DNA from: Adiantum capillus-veneris
Lineage: Eukaryota > Streptophyta > Polypodiopsida > Polypodiales > Pteridaceae
Direction of reading: 5' to 3'
Length of the DNA stretch: 62,000 nucleotides
Assembly: GCA_014529385.2 (NCBI GenBank)
Contig: CM043943.1
Span: forward strand, 97,860,855 to 97,922,854
Position 1 is the first letter of the stretch. Each line of letters opens with the position of its first letter. Below the pieces are notes generated by a model. It saw only the letters and a program-made list of their open reading frames with translations, made no database searches and was not told the DNA's origin. Position numbers and translations under genes: made by a program. This document shows positions 46,300 to 56,807 of the stretch, piece by piece.

Positions 46300-47430
46300 G
46301 GACAATCTTTACAAGAGGAGAAAATACAATCAATTGAGAATGTGTGCAACGGAAGAGGAATACGTTCCTATCTTAGAGCAAGCACATGGCTGACAAGCTG
46401 GAGGACATTTCTCAGACGAAACGGCCAAAGCAATTCTTATTGTTGGCATATGGTGGCCAACACTATTCATGGACTTTGAAGAGTTTGTGAAACGATGTGA
46501 TGATTGCCAGAGGACAAAGATTCCTAGAGCACGAGATGACATTTCCTTGAGACCAATGATGGGGGCAAGAGCATTTGTAAAATGGAGAATAGATTTTGTA
46601 GGACCAATTGCGCCTCCTGGATATAAAACGCACGCTCAATACATTATTGTGGCAACAGATTACCTAACAAAGTGGGTTGAAGCGAAAGCAACAACCAAAA
46701 ATGATGCAAAAACAACAGCACAATTTTTGTATGAGAACATTTTCACCAGGTATGGCTTACCAATAGAGATAGTGAGCGATAGAGGGACTCATTTCATCAA
46801 TGAAGTGATTGAATTCCTATTGGATGAATTCATGGTAATTCACAAGAAGTCAGCTCCCTATCATTCACAAGGTAACGGCCAAGCAGAAAGTACGAACAAG
46901 ATTTTGGTGACAATTCTCACGAAAATTGTTAGTGAATCGAGAGCCAGAGAGCCAACTGGGATCAGAAGCTGCATTCATCTTTATGGACATATAGAGTAGC
47001 GTACAAAACCTCAATCGGAACGACTCCGTTCAACATGGTTTATGGAATTCGAGCAATTTTTCCACTTGAATATCTTATCCCGACGCTTCAGGTAGCTAAA
47101 GAATTAGAATGGAAGGGCCATGAATTATCCAATCAAATAGATATCCTGGAAAAACTGGATGAAACTAAATTGAGAGAAGTTGCATCAATCTACACGCAAA
47201 AATGAAACATGAAATCATTCTTTGATCAACATGTTATCAGCAAGGAATTTGCTACGGGGGATTACGTCTTAATGTATACCCTGAAACAACATTCCCAGAA
47301 ACTCAAAAAGTGAGGCAATGGACCCTATGTGATTCATGACATATCATGTAGCGGTTCCATTAAGCTTGCGACATTAGAGGGAGAGGAGATGTGTAATTGG
47401 ATTAGTGGCTGCAGATTAAAGAAATACAAT
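46300..47430 (+). pseudogene. Element E integrase
   Basis: The zinc-binding half is damaged but shows CDDCQRTKIPR after VKR. The core has D-D-E in WRIDFVGPIAPPG, IVSDRGTHFI and GNGQAESTNKI, with TKWVEAKATTKNDAKTTAQF and FTRYGLP typical of OTA elements. A frameshift near 46980 and stops near 47203 and 47311 precede the C-terminal GPY/F module (NGPYVIHDI, 47322-47345). From there the frame is open into the second protease-like domain. Confidence 0.85.
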
Positions 47431-48111
47431 CTACCACTAACCTTAGAGATGCTTGCCAAAATCCACGCTGCGAAGGAGCGCAAGAACAAAGCAAATGAGA
47501 AAAAATCTCAAGCACAAGAGGAGGCCAAAATCAGGATTTTAAAGCCGAAACAGAAATTACAACAACAAAGACTTCCTCAACCAGCAGATACGGCTCAAAT
47601 TCCTCTTTCTATAATTCACACTGACGAGCAATGGGAAATAGGAATCGATGTTCACATCAATGTCAGACTTCTGAATGGCAGATATCAAAGAGCATTGATT
47701 GACACAAGGGAAAGAGTCAATGTTGTCAACTTCTCCACTTACAAGATGCTTATCGATGAACCCCTGGTGCAATCCACATGAGATTTACAAGCCGCAAACG
47801 GGCCAAAAATGCCAACATTGGGAATAGTAAACTTCTCAATCAATATTGATGGAAATAGTTGTCCTCATCAATTTCTCGTAATGAAAGACGAAGGAATCAG
47901 AGAATCACTATGTTTGGGAGTTCCTTGGATGAGAACGTACAATGCAGTTACCGAATGGTCAGAACACGCGCTGATGTACACACACAACTCTAACACGTAC
48001 ATGACTCCATTCACCAAAACAGATCACTCGTGGTCGATTATCCCCATCGACAAAAAGCAATCAACTCATCAACCAGAAACACCAGAAACGGCTGTTCGAA
48101 AGTATGGATAA
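47431..48111 (+). pseudogene. Second retropepsin-like domain fused after integrase
   Basis: In the same frame as the integrase GPY/F module, a lysine/glutamine linker (KERKNKANEKKSQAQEE) is followed by IGIDVHINVRLLNGRYQRAL, then IDTRERVNVVNFSTYKML, where a D-T-G active site has become D-T-R. A TGA at about 47779 comes next. Then MPTLGIVNFSINIDGN and HQFLVMK precede ESLCLGVPWMRTYNA, equivalent to the (I/V)LG-x-P-(W/F)-(L/M) box. Fold order matches an aspartic protease. It is separate from the gag-proximal protease. The exchanged Gly would abolish catalysis unless it is a late mutation. Confidence 0.7.
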
Positions 48112-48452
48112 AGAAAACCGTAGTGCAGAAAAAACAGCAGATATGGCTGCCCAAGTCACAACTCCCAACGACAGCAACACCATATCAAAGACATTCAGGA
48201 GCTAATCCAGAGTGGAAATGGAAACCAACCAAAAATTCAGCTACAAAGATCGAATGGAGACCAAAAAGTCAACCCAAGAAGCTTGAACTAACAAAATGGC
48301 AATGGAAACCTAAGAAAATTCAGGAACCTAAATTAAAATCTGCAAATGTGAAAAAAACTGAATACAAATGGGTTCCAAAAATAGTTGCCATCAAAAAACC
48401 AACAATCAAGGAGAGAACAATTAAACTGCAAGCTCTTCTATTCCATAAATAG
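48100..48452 (+). pseudogene. Tryptophan/lysine repeat tail after the second protease-like domain
   Basis: A shifted frame (48030-48452) gives five spaced units of the type W-x-P-K: IWLPKSQ, EWKWKPTKN, IEWRPKSQ, KWQWKPKK and YKWVPKI. It is strongly basic. It is probably the C-terminus of the same polyprotein, since the overlap with the preceding frame is short. No known domain was recognised; nucleic-acid binding is a guess. Confidence 0.5.
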
Positions 48453-48632
48453 CTAGCCTCGCCATCCAAAGCCACTGAAAATTACATTCAGTCCCCGCAT
48501 CTTGCACAGCACTTTGTTTCGCAATGCATTGTCTCAAACATGAGGATAGGGCCACATTACACGGCCGTGCATAGACACAGATTTCAAAACCCATGCACAC
48601 GCACACAACCTTCATCCGGGACGACTCAGTTT

Positions 48633-48645
48633 AGGAAGGGGGGAG
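48633..48645 (+). other. Internal polypurine tract
   Basis: AGGAAGGGGGGAGT is identical over 14 bases to the tract in front of the right LTR (54599-54612). It is followed here by TAACTACTG, not the LTR start. It may be a 3' PPT of a nested copy that lost its LTR, or a second (central) PPT. Confidence 0.55.
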
Positions 48646-48972
48646 TAACTACTGAATCTAGCAGCAATCAGGACCATTAAGGGGTCCAACGTGTATATAT
48701 GTACATAATGCGTGTGTGTTTTTTCATTGTTTAAAGTTCAATTTCGAACAAATTTGATCAAAATCTAGTATTTTTTAGCGTTTTTATCGTCCACCCAGCA
48801 TAATAATGAGCTGTAATGACAAAATCTGGAGCATTGGGATGCTTCTAGTGAAAATATAGGCTTAGGGGTGAGTATAATAATTTTGGCTAATTTTCATAAT
48901 AAGTATAATTTTAATTTATTTTGCTTAATTTTTGTTAATAAAAGTCAAAAATTAAAAATATATCACCCACAG

Positions 48973-49180
48973 TGTCGGAATCAAGTTCTGGAAGAAAACG
49001 TCGAAGTATCATGATAGGGTTATCAAGCATGGAAGATATGAAGCTAATCCTGAAGACGTCGGATTTCAGCCTTAATGATCATGACTACATTTTCCCAGAA
49101 TCGCATCAAACGGTGATACGATGCCAGAATGACGAACGGTTTGACCCACAGGTGGTATACAAATTAGCTCAAGATCAAAG
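48973..49180 (+). pseudogene. Probable small exon of the element D extra ORF
   Basis: The frame is bounded by an acceptor-like TATCACCCACAG on the left and a strong donor CAAAG|GTAAGGAAAT on the right. It encodes SSSGRKRRSIMIGLSSMED and a DHDYIFPESHQ stretch. Joining its last two bases to the A at 50931 gives AGA ATG CCT, continuous with the next exon. Family unknown. Confidence 0.4.
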
Positions 49181-50930
49181 GTAAGGAAATCATCCCTATG
49201 TCACGAAAACCTCGGGAAGATATGGGTCAGGTAGGCCAAAAATCAAGCTCACTGTTCAATTTCCATTTTGAGAGAGAAGAGGAGAGCTTCTTGACCTAGA
49301 GCGAGCTACCATATTTCTACTCCGTACGGACGATCGGAGCCGGCATTTCACACCAAATCTCACAAGTATATTCCTTGTCGAGTAAAGATCAAGTGTATTA
49401 CACATGCAAGCGCGAAATATCCCACAAACGGGCGCATTGACCAAATCAAAGTCGGATTGAGTCGAATAGGTCAAGGGCCCTTAGAGGCATCATCACAAAA
49501 CTTTTTCAGGGACAGAACACATCAATGTGCTCCCCACAATGTCAGGAACAAAAAAATGTGATCAGATCTCAATTTTGGTGGTGGTACAACAATCGCGATC
49601 GGTGTACCTCACTGACCAAATTTGACACAGAAATGGCTAAAAGCCTTCTCTCAACTTCGCCAACAACCTGCAGGTGTCAAAAATCAATTTGGGATCTATG
49701 GTACGATCGCGATCGGTGCCCCCAGTTTCAAATTTAAGAAATTTTGACATGTCCCAGGGTTAGAACTCATGGAGGAGTACACTCTCTTGAATTTTCATAA
49801 GAAATGCACAAAGTTTGCTCATAGAATGGGCCAAAATTGTCAAACACACCCGAATCGTAAAATTTGACCTACAACTACCAAAATTTGACTAAAAATTATG
49901 AAGGATGGTTTAAAAGGCATACCCGTCCGACTAGGAGTGAGCACGATAGTAGAAACCCCTGAATGGAGCTCATAATCTTGTACAAGGACGGAGATGACCA
50001 TTTCAGTCTCAAGTGATCACACAAGGGAAGAATTTGGCCGAATTAATGTCAAAGACTAAAAGGCGACTTAGAGATGCCCAATTATCCCATTGGTATCCAA
50101 AGAATGCCTGAAAAATACCCAAGTCTGGAAAATCTCCAAAGACGAGGTAAAAAGTGCCTGATCAAGTCAGAATCAGACAGCGGAGTAGGTTGATGATAGC
50201 AACACATCATGGAAGCAGGAAAAGCTCAAAAACTAACATCAACTAGCTCCAGGCTCCAACTAGAATTCATCAGGAAAACCCAATATGTTTAGACTTAGTA
50301 AAATAAGGTCAAACAGTGAAAAATTGCTCTAATTTGTTCATTTTAAGTCCAAAACTTGAAAATAAATCATCAGTGGGCTAGGCAGGCATAGGAGACTAAA
50401 GCCATCTAGTTTTCACCCAAAAGATCCCAGGTACTACGATCACGGTCGGTGTTCCTCAGCATTAGATTTTGACCAAAACCTAACAAACATCTTGTACACA
50501 TCTTGTTCAAGTCACACATCAAGCTTCAAGCCAATTGGACATCAAAAACCCATGAAAAATCAAAGTCTAGTCCAAAAATCCCTTGTAACCCAAAATTGGG
50601 ACTTATAAACTCAAAAGTGGTTCAAATAAAAGACAGAGTGGACCAAAATGACCCCCTAGCTATCAGCAAACCACACATGTGATCAAGTGTTATTTTGGCC
50701 TATGTACTACGATCGCAATCGGTGTACCTCAGGCCAAGATTTGGCTCAGATTTCAATCAGTCATAGCCCTGGTCTTCCTAGTCCCACTGGTGAAATATGG
50801 ACAAGAATGGATGATATTTGTTCAAGTTATGATCAGTTTTAACTTTTGAACTGCTTTTTACTAAAAGTCTAAATGCTACTTACTGGTTGCGAAAGGGAAA
50901 TCCTGACAGCTTGTGATTCTAATGACACAG
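49181..50930 (+). other. Putative 1.75-kb intron with repeated GATCGCGATC palindromes
   Basis: Donor GTAAGG, acceptor TAATGACACAG. No long frames. It contains four copies of a ~20-bp element, ACGATCGCGATCGGTGTACC or close variants, at about 49594, 49700, 50439 and 50709. A fifth lies at 55189, outside the right LTR of D. If not an intron, this is a non-coding spacer. Confidence 0.4.
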
Positions 50931-52372
50931 AATGCCTCACCAAAAGCAAGCAAGGCAGTGGATGGCAACACCATATGAAGTGGATGAGCTCTCTACGAAC
51001 AAAAAAGCTCACATCTCGGATGAAACACTAGCTCAGATCCCTGCTCACATTTTCATCACCAAGTTTAGGGATGCTGATGGTGACATGGTAAAGACGACCA
51101 TCATGCCACGGGAAATATGGAATCTCCACCGAAGGCCGGAGGTCACCGAAGCCATGCGGGCTATTCATTTGGAGCAGTTTTTTAAATTGCAGCCATAAGG
51201 AATAGACTACATGAGGGCCCACGAGCTCATGAGCTTGATACAGTATGAAGGGCAAGCGATCCTCACCGACAAGGATGGTTCAAGGGTGAAAGTAAAGATC
51301 ACAAAATACATCATCAATGAAGATTTGCACTTCCTTCCAAGGCAACACGACTAGCTGGCAAAGACCAAGCCACTGGACAACGAGAAGGCATTTATCAAAG
51401 CAAAAGGAAACAAGTACAAGTACAGTGACATGATATACGGTGAGCTGGAGTTACCAATGAGATTGATCTCTCAACATTTCAGGGTACAAAAGCCTCCTCG
51501 CTACACCGAGCTGATCCTGCACATTGCAGTGGTCATGGCTCTAGCAACAGCTGAAAACGGTTCTTACATCTTGGAAAGTTTGGTCGAAGCAAATTTGAAG
51601 GGCTCAGCAAAAGAAAAAAGCTACATGAGCGCAGGGCCAATGCTAACAAGAATAGCATACCAAGCTTTGGGAATGATTGAAGACCTGCCGGTGGCCAGTT
51701 CTCAAGCAGCCTTGATTCAGAACGCAAAGCTAACTGCTCACTTAGTAAGGACGACCACTAGCGCAACATCATCGCGCTCGGTCAAGGCATCCAACAAAAG
51801 CTCAAGTGATGAAGAAAAGACGGATACTGAAGATGAGGGAAACCCTCAAGGGTCAAAAGACAAAGGACCATCTAAATTTGACGAAAGCGAGGAGGAAGAC
51901 ACCACCACACCGCTCAAGAGAAGAGGAAGGGAAAGAAGTCCAGTTCCGAGGTCCGAACTTCAAAAAGTATATGCAAAGGCCCAAGAAAGAATTAAGGAAA
52001 GAAGGACAAACTTGTGGGCCGACAGAAAGGCAAGGGCTGCTGCAACACAACAAACAGAAAAACGAAGGTTCTAGAAGGAAAGACAAGCAAGAATAGAAGA
52101 GGCAGCTCGAATACGGGCTGAAAAACAAAGGATAGCCGCATAACAAAAGGCTGCAGAAGTGGAGGTTTCTTCTCAGTCCACTGAAGGAACAAAGGAGAAA
52201 GAAGTGGCTGAAGACACTAACCAAGCAGAGCAACTAAAGAAAGCTCAAAGAGAGAAGAATGTGGAAGCACGACAGGCGGCGGAATTGACTCGCCGAAGAA
52301 TAATAAAGCTTTTAAAGAAAAGAAAAGCGGACGCGTCTGTTTCACAGCCAAGGGAAGAGGCACGTACAAGAA
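50931..52372 (+). pseudogene. Element D extra ORF, N-terminal half
   Basis: One frame with stops at 51196, 51352, 52072 and 52141. It contains AHISDETLAQIPAHIF, IMPREIWNLHRRPEV, a globular part (YSDMIYGELELPMRLISQHF, RYTELILHIAVVMALA), then acidic/serine-rich (SSDEEKTDTEDEGN) and a long charged helix (RKARAAATQQTEKRR, AARIRAEKQRIAA). Extra ORFs of this kind occur in giant OTA elements; no enzyme motif was seen. A frameshift near 52365 leads to the next part. Confidence 0.5.
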
Positions 52373-54593
52373 GTGGAGAAAGTTATGAAAGAAGTACAAA
52401 TGGATCCTACTCCTCCCTCGCCGAAATCATCACCTCCTCCTCCATCATCTGCACACAAAGAGTATGTGCCCCCTCCTGAAGCAATAGGGTACCAAGAAGC
52501 CTGTCAAGCTATGGCTGATTTTGACTACAGAAAAACCTTGCAAGATCTGGAAATACAGTTTCGATACCAGCACGTGGTGCTAGAAGAAAAGGAAAGGCTG
52601 GTACAGGAGGCTCAACACATGCAAAAATCTCGGCAAGAGGAGTTAGAGAGTCTGTGGGTACAACTGGAGCTCACAACGAAGGAAAGAGACACTGAGCAAC
52701 AGCAGACTCAGTCTCTGAGTGGATGTCAGGATGGAGTTGACAACCAAGGAAACGGAATGCCAAGATTTGACAGCAAGGGTAAAGAAAGCAATGGAGCATC
52801 TTGATTACGAAAGTGCAAGGTTCCAGAGTGTTAATAGTTCATACCTCACTGGAAAAAGTATTCTAACAACCTTGCTGAACCACGAACCTACTGGAGCATT
52901 GGTCTCCACCATCAGACAATGCTACGGCAGTGAACACCCTAGCGGCATTGAAAGAGGAGCTAAAGAAAGAAAAACTTCAAAGAAAGTTTCTCTTCTCGGG
53001 AGTGATGGCCCAGACGGCGGCCAACGAGCAAAAAGTAAAAGAGCTTGAGCAGCAATTGGCAGAAGCGAGAGCCGAATTAGAGACGTAGAAGCAAATCAAG
53101 ATTTGACAGCAAGGGTAAAGAAAGCAATGGAGCATCTTGATTATGAAAGTGCAAGGTTCCAGAGGGTTAATAGTTCATACCTCACTGTCAAAAGTACTCT
53201 AACAACCTTGCTGGCGAACCACGAACCTACTGGAGCATTGGTCTCCACCATCAGACAATGCTACATCAGTGAACACCCTAGCGGCATTGAAAGAGGAGCT
53301 AAAGAAAGAAAAACTTCAAAGAAAGTTTCTCTTCTCGGGAGTGATGGCCCAGACGGCGGCCAATGAGCAAAAAGTAAAAGAGCTTGAGCAGCAATTGGCA
53401 GAAGCGAGAGTCGAATTAGAGACGCAGAAGCAAATCAGCGAGACACTGCTAAAAGAAAAAGAAGCATTGATTTCTCAACAACAAATCAGAATAAGCGAAG
53501 CCCATGTGCAACCGCAACTGCTGCCTAGTCAAGACATGCCTGACTTGCCTGAAACTTCACATGAAGGAGAACAAGGACAGGGATCAACCAAGGAAAGCCT
53601 AGATATTAGAGATGAGCTCACCCAAAGCATTAAGGAGATGCCAGAAGGTACAGCCAAAGAATACATGCTCTATGAAGTAAAGATAATGGACTCAGCGGCA
53701 CTGGCATTCTTACAGCCAGAAGAGCAAGTACAAGGGTTTGGCCATGACTACCTACCTTTTCCTTTTATATGTCACGAAGCCAATTTATGGAAGGAAAAGA
53801 TGCGGCCAACCCTGCCATGAAACAAAGAAGGAAATTATAAAGGTGTAGCACTAACAGCAGAAGAAGCTCACGTTCTCATCGAAGATCACCCAAAATGGAG
53901 GCATAAGTGGCTGGACAAGAGGCCGCAGGATCTAACACATTACCACAATGCTCCTCAACACATCCAAATAGATCCTACCTTCTGTCCAGTCCCTCGAAGA
54001 AGGCCATGGAAAGACTTTGCAGCATGGAGAGGCTCGAAGAGACAGAGACTGAACTACCCAATCCTTACAACGCAAAACCCTCCTACGGTAGCCTATGTAG
54101 TAAACACTCTCAATTCGACAATCACTTTGCTGCGGGATGTCCCCGACGTAGCCTGTCAGATGCTGGTAAAGATAGCCCGGATGATCGTCACCTGCATCCA
54201 GGTGTTCATAGACACTGAAGGCGACGATCATCCGTGGAATCTGTTCTTAGAAGGGCACGGAGAAATTTGCTGGAATTTGCAAGATTCACCACCACGACAT
54301 ATCCTGATGGCAATGTACTCCAGACTTATGTTCCTGCCGTCACATTACTTGTAGACATTTGAGGAGGCCTTCGTCACAGGTTTTTTCGAGATCGACTCAA
54401 GAATCTTTCATCCTATGACAAAGGACCTCAAGGCACGGTACATAGCATACCAGCACACAGTAAGTGAAAACCTTTTTAGACAGCAACAAGAAGACCTGGA
54501 GGATGTACTTCACACATGAAGCTTTTCAGCAAAACTTGCCTCCTTGGATCCCCATCAACGACCAAAGCTCTGAACATGCACGAGGACGTGCAA
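52373..54593 (+). pseudogene. Element D extra ORF, coiled-coil and C-terminal domain
   Basis: After a proline/serine stretch (TPPSPKSSPPPPSSAHKEY) comes a long coiled coil (YQHVVLEEKERLVQEAQ, KVKELEQQLAEARVELE), then an acidic segment. A TGA at 53818 is followed by a conserved-looking domain (AEEAHVLIEDHPKWRHKW, PTFCPVPRRRPWKDFAAW, CQMLVKIARMIVTCIQVF, EGDDHPWNLFLEG). Frame shifts are linked to a 338-bp tandem duplication at 52761-53436. TAG at 54352 and further stops follow. I recognise no family. Confidence 0.5.
52761..53436 (+). repeat. 338-bp tandem duplication inside the extra ORF
   Basis: GATTTGACAGCAAGGGTAAA begins both copies (about 52765 and 53100). Identity is about 95% by eye. The unit is not a multiple of 3 and copy 1 ends with a TAG (GAGACGTAG), so the duplication disrupted the coiled-coil frame. 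Confidence 0.9.
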
Positions 54594-54597
54594 TGAT

Positions 54598-54611
54598 AAG
54601 GAAGGGGGGAG
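54598..54611 (+). other. Polypurine tract of element D
   Basis: AAGGAAGGGGGGAG directly precedes the LTR start TGTTGGGCC. Confidence 0.85.
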
Positions 54612-55128
54612 TGTTGGGCCGGACGAAGCAATGGTGGACAGAGAAAGAGTCACATTTTTCAAGGAATCTACATTTTTGCGGAAATCTCATCCTTTTGTAA
54701 AAGAGCTTCTCTAAGCCGAGAACTTGTAAAGAAATTTTTGATTATTTTTCCGAGAGCATTTGTATAGTGGAGATCCAGTTAGAAGTTTAGGACTTTTTGG
54801 CCAGACAAGCCATTTGTAAAGCCCTAAACTATAAAGGTCAGTTTTGTAAGTTTGAACATAATCCTCTTTTATCATCACAAGTTTTGAAGAAGACAGTGTA
54901 TGTTTGAGAGCTTCCTCTTGCTCCAACTTGTAATCTTCGCTATTGTGGATACGGTAATCCGAATTCAGATTCGTTTATTGCATTGTGTTCCTCTTACTTT
55001 GCTCTTCCATTCAAGTGTAAGCATTCAAGATTCAGTGTAGGTGTTCAACTACGCGTTTGAGACCTTACATCGCTGTTTTGAGTGTTTAAATGCGTATTTT
55101 ATGTTGTTTGACCCTAGGAGAGACTTCA
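54612..55128 (+). repeat. Right (3') LTR of element D
   Basis: 517 bp, TGTTGGGCC...GAGACTTCA, highly similar to 26002-26517 with only scattered substitutions and small indels. Minus-strand and plus-strand small frames inside it are not genes. Confidence 0.88.
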
Positions 55129-56070
55129 GGGACCCTAAAACGACCCTTTGGGATCATATGTTCACTGTTTTTGCTGACTTTGGGATGAACGATCGCGATC
55201 CATGTACCTCTCCAGAATGCTGTGACAATGATAGGATTGATTCTAAATAGTCCCCTGTAGCTCCCCTTCAAGTTTCGTGCGAATCCGATATGATTTGCAT
55301 GGTAAACGGGCGTGATGACTGTAGAGCTGTGTAGAAGGACATGGGCAGATTACTTAGCTTTAGTGCGTATGATTTGCTTGCAGAGTTAGTAGTTACATCT
55401 CATCGAGTTCACTTCATTAGGAATGACACCCTATTGAGTTTCCATGCCTCATCCTGGTCGCTTCCCTTGTATTGATATTTTATGTTGATGCGTGAGAGCT
55501 ATGCTATGGACGTCTGTCGCGGTGACCCGCAAACATCTCTCTCACTTATTCCCATGAAATCCCAAGTGCCCCTTGGTGTCCAAGAAATTCATCTTTCTTT
55601 CCCTCTCACATGGGAGCTAAAGAGATGGTCTACATGCTCAAGAACTTGGCTATGGATGCAAATACAAGCAAGTGAATGAATAAAATTTCTTCTTCTCCTT
55701 CTCTATTCTTCTACCTATGCTAAGATCTTGCTCATGGAGTAAGCACATATGAAATACTACTTCTCTGCTTCAGAATGACTTCTTTTCACTCTCATCTACC
55801 TCCATCCCACAGTTATTTCTCCGCGTTGGGATGTTTAGGGATTGGGAAGGAGTATTACACCATGGAATCATGAAGTTCATCATTTTGTTAGTACAAAGAA
55901 GCTCCATAAGAGCACAAGATTGTATAGTAATCAAAGCTCTCATTGAGAGAATTATGATACAAAGCCCTTTTGAAAGGGGTGACCGGCTCCAAGAAAATCC
56001 AATCCTCCAACCTCCAATAAGTTGTCAATCTTAATTGTTTTATTCTCTTCAAGTTATGCGCATAATTTGA
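55129..56070. other. Unassigned flank right of element D
   Basis: It starts with sequence carrying ACGATCGCGATCCATGTACC (about 55189), related to the spacer at 49.2-50.9 kb, so D may have inserted in a relative of itself. From 55300 to 56070 nothing is recognised. Confidence 0.35.
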
Positions 56071-56077
56071 TGTTCAA

Positions 56078-56410
56078 ATGTGTCAATGGTGTAATGAAAT
56101 CAGCCCTACACAATCTATGTTTTAACTCTAAAGAATTTTGAAAACTCTACTTTCATAAATGTGTTAATGTGAAATCAAATCAGCCTTGCACAATCTATGG
56201 TTCTACTCTAAAGAATCTTGTTAAGGGAAGATTCTCCTTTTATAAATTAATTCCGTTGTAATCACATAAAGTACTAGATTTGTTGACATTGGTATAAGAG
56301 CTTAGGTTTCTCTTTTCTTGCCTAAGAAGGGAGGTCCTTGAGTATCAGATTCATCAATTCCATTGTAATCACATAAAAGTACTAGATTTTTTGACATTGG
56401 TATCAGAGCT
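56078..56410 (+). repeat. LTR end of element I with duplicated primer binding site
   Basis: CACATAAA(A)GTACTAGATTT...TTGACA, then T, then TGGTATAAGAGCT occurs at 56263-56302 and again as TGGTATCAGAGCT at 56371-56410, about 108 bp apart. The following GGTTTCTCTTTTCTTGCCTAAGAAGG repeats too. The second copy is a perfect initiator-Met PBS. A further ~75-bp direct repeat (ATCAGCCYTRCACAATCTATG) lies at 56100 and 56178. The left limit of the LTR was not found. Confidence 0.7.
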
Positions 56411-56807
56411 AAGGTTTCTCTTCTCTTGCCTAAGAAGGGAGGTCCTTCAGTAATCTATAAAAGGATGGGTTTGTTTGTTGCAATAGGGTAAGTGAGACTG
56501 GGATTTATTATCTCAGCTGGCATGCGTGCTTGCAAGGTATGGGGGACACCGTCATGAACTATGGTCTTAATAAAGGAGTCTTTTTTCACTTTCTATGGCT
56601 TAGCCATTATTGATCTATTAGTCACAATAGGAATCACTACCAACTTAGCAGTGCTAAACCCACTCCACTACTCTTTTCCATTAACAATATTCAAAACCAC
56701 GGGTGTAGCTACTTGAGTACTCATTTTCAAGGGCAAAGAGGATTATCAACTAATGTTTTTAAAATGCCAAGGAAAGGGCTAGCATACACATATAAGGAGC
56801 TCTAATC

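Larger units (their letters stand above)
26002..55128 (+). mobile_element. Element D: LTR pair bracketing 28 kb (OTA/Tat-type, nested)
   Basis: Two LTRs of 516 and 517 bp (26002-26517, 54612-55128) in direct orientation start TGTTKGGCSGGA and end GAGACTTCA. The right one is preceded by the polypurine tract AAGGAAGGGGGGAG. Between them lie an unknown ORF, the multi-gene island F, a Tat/Athila-like gag-pol and a long extra ORF region. No target duplication matches (TCTCT left, GGGAC right), so the LTRs may come from different copies joined by recombination, or the ends have eroded. Whether gag-pol 39.9-48.4 kb belongs to D or to a nested relative is unresolved; the same 14-bp purine tract occurs after both. 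Confidence 0.6.

Noticed and set aside
26002-55128. Element D as one intact 29-kb retrotransposon
   Set aside because: No matching target duplication, an internal polypurine tract and the unrelated island F argue for nesting and recombination.
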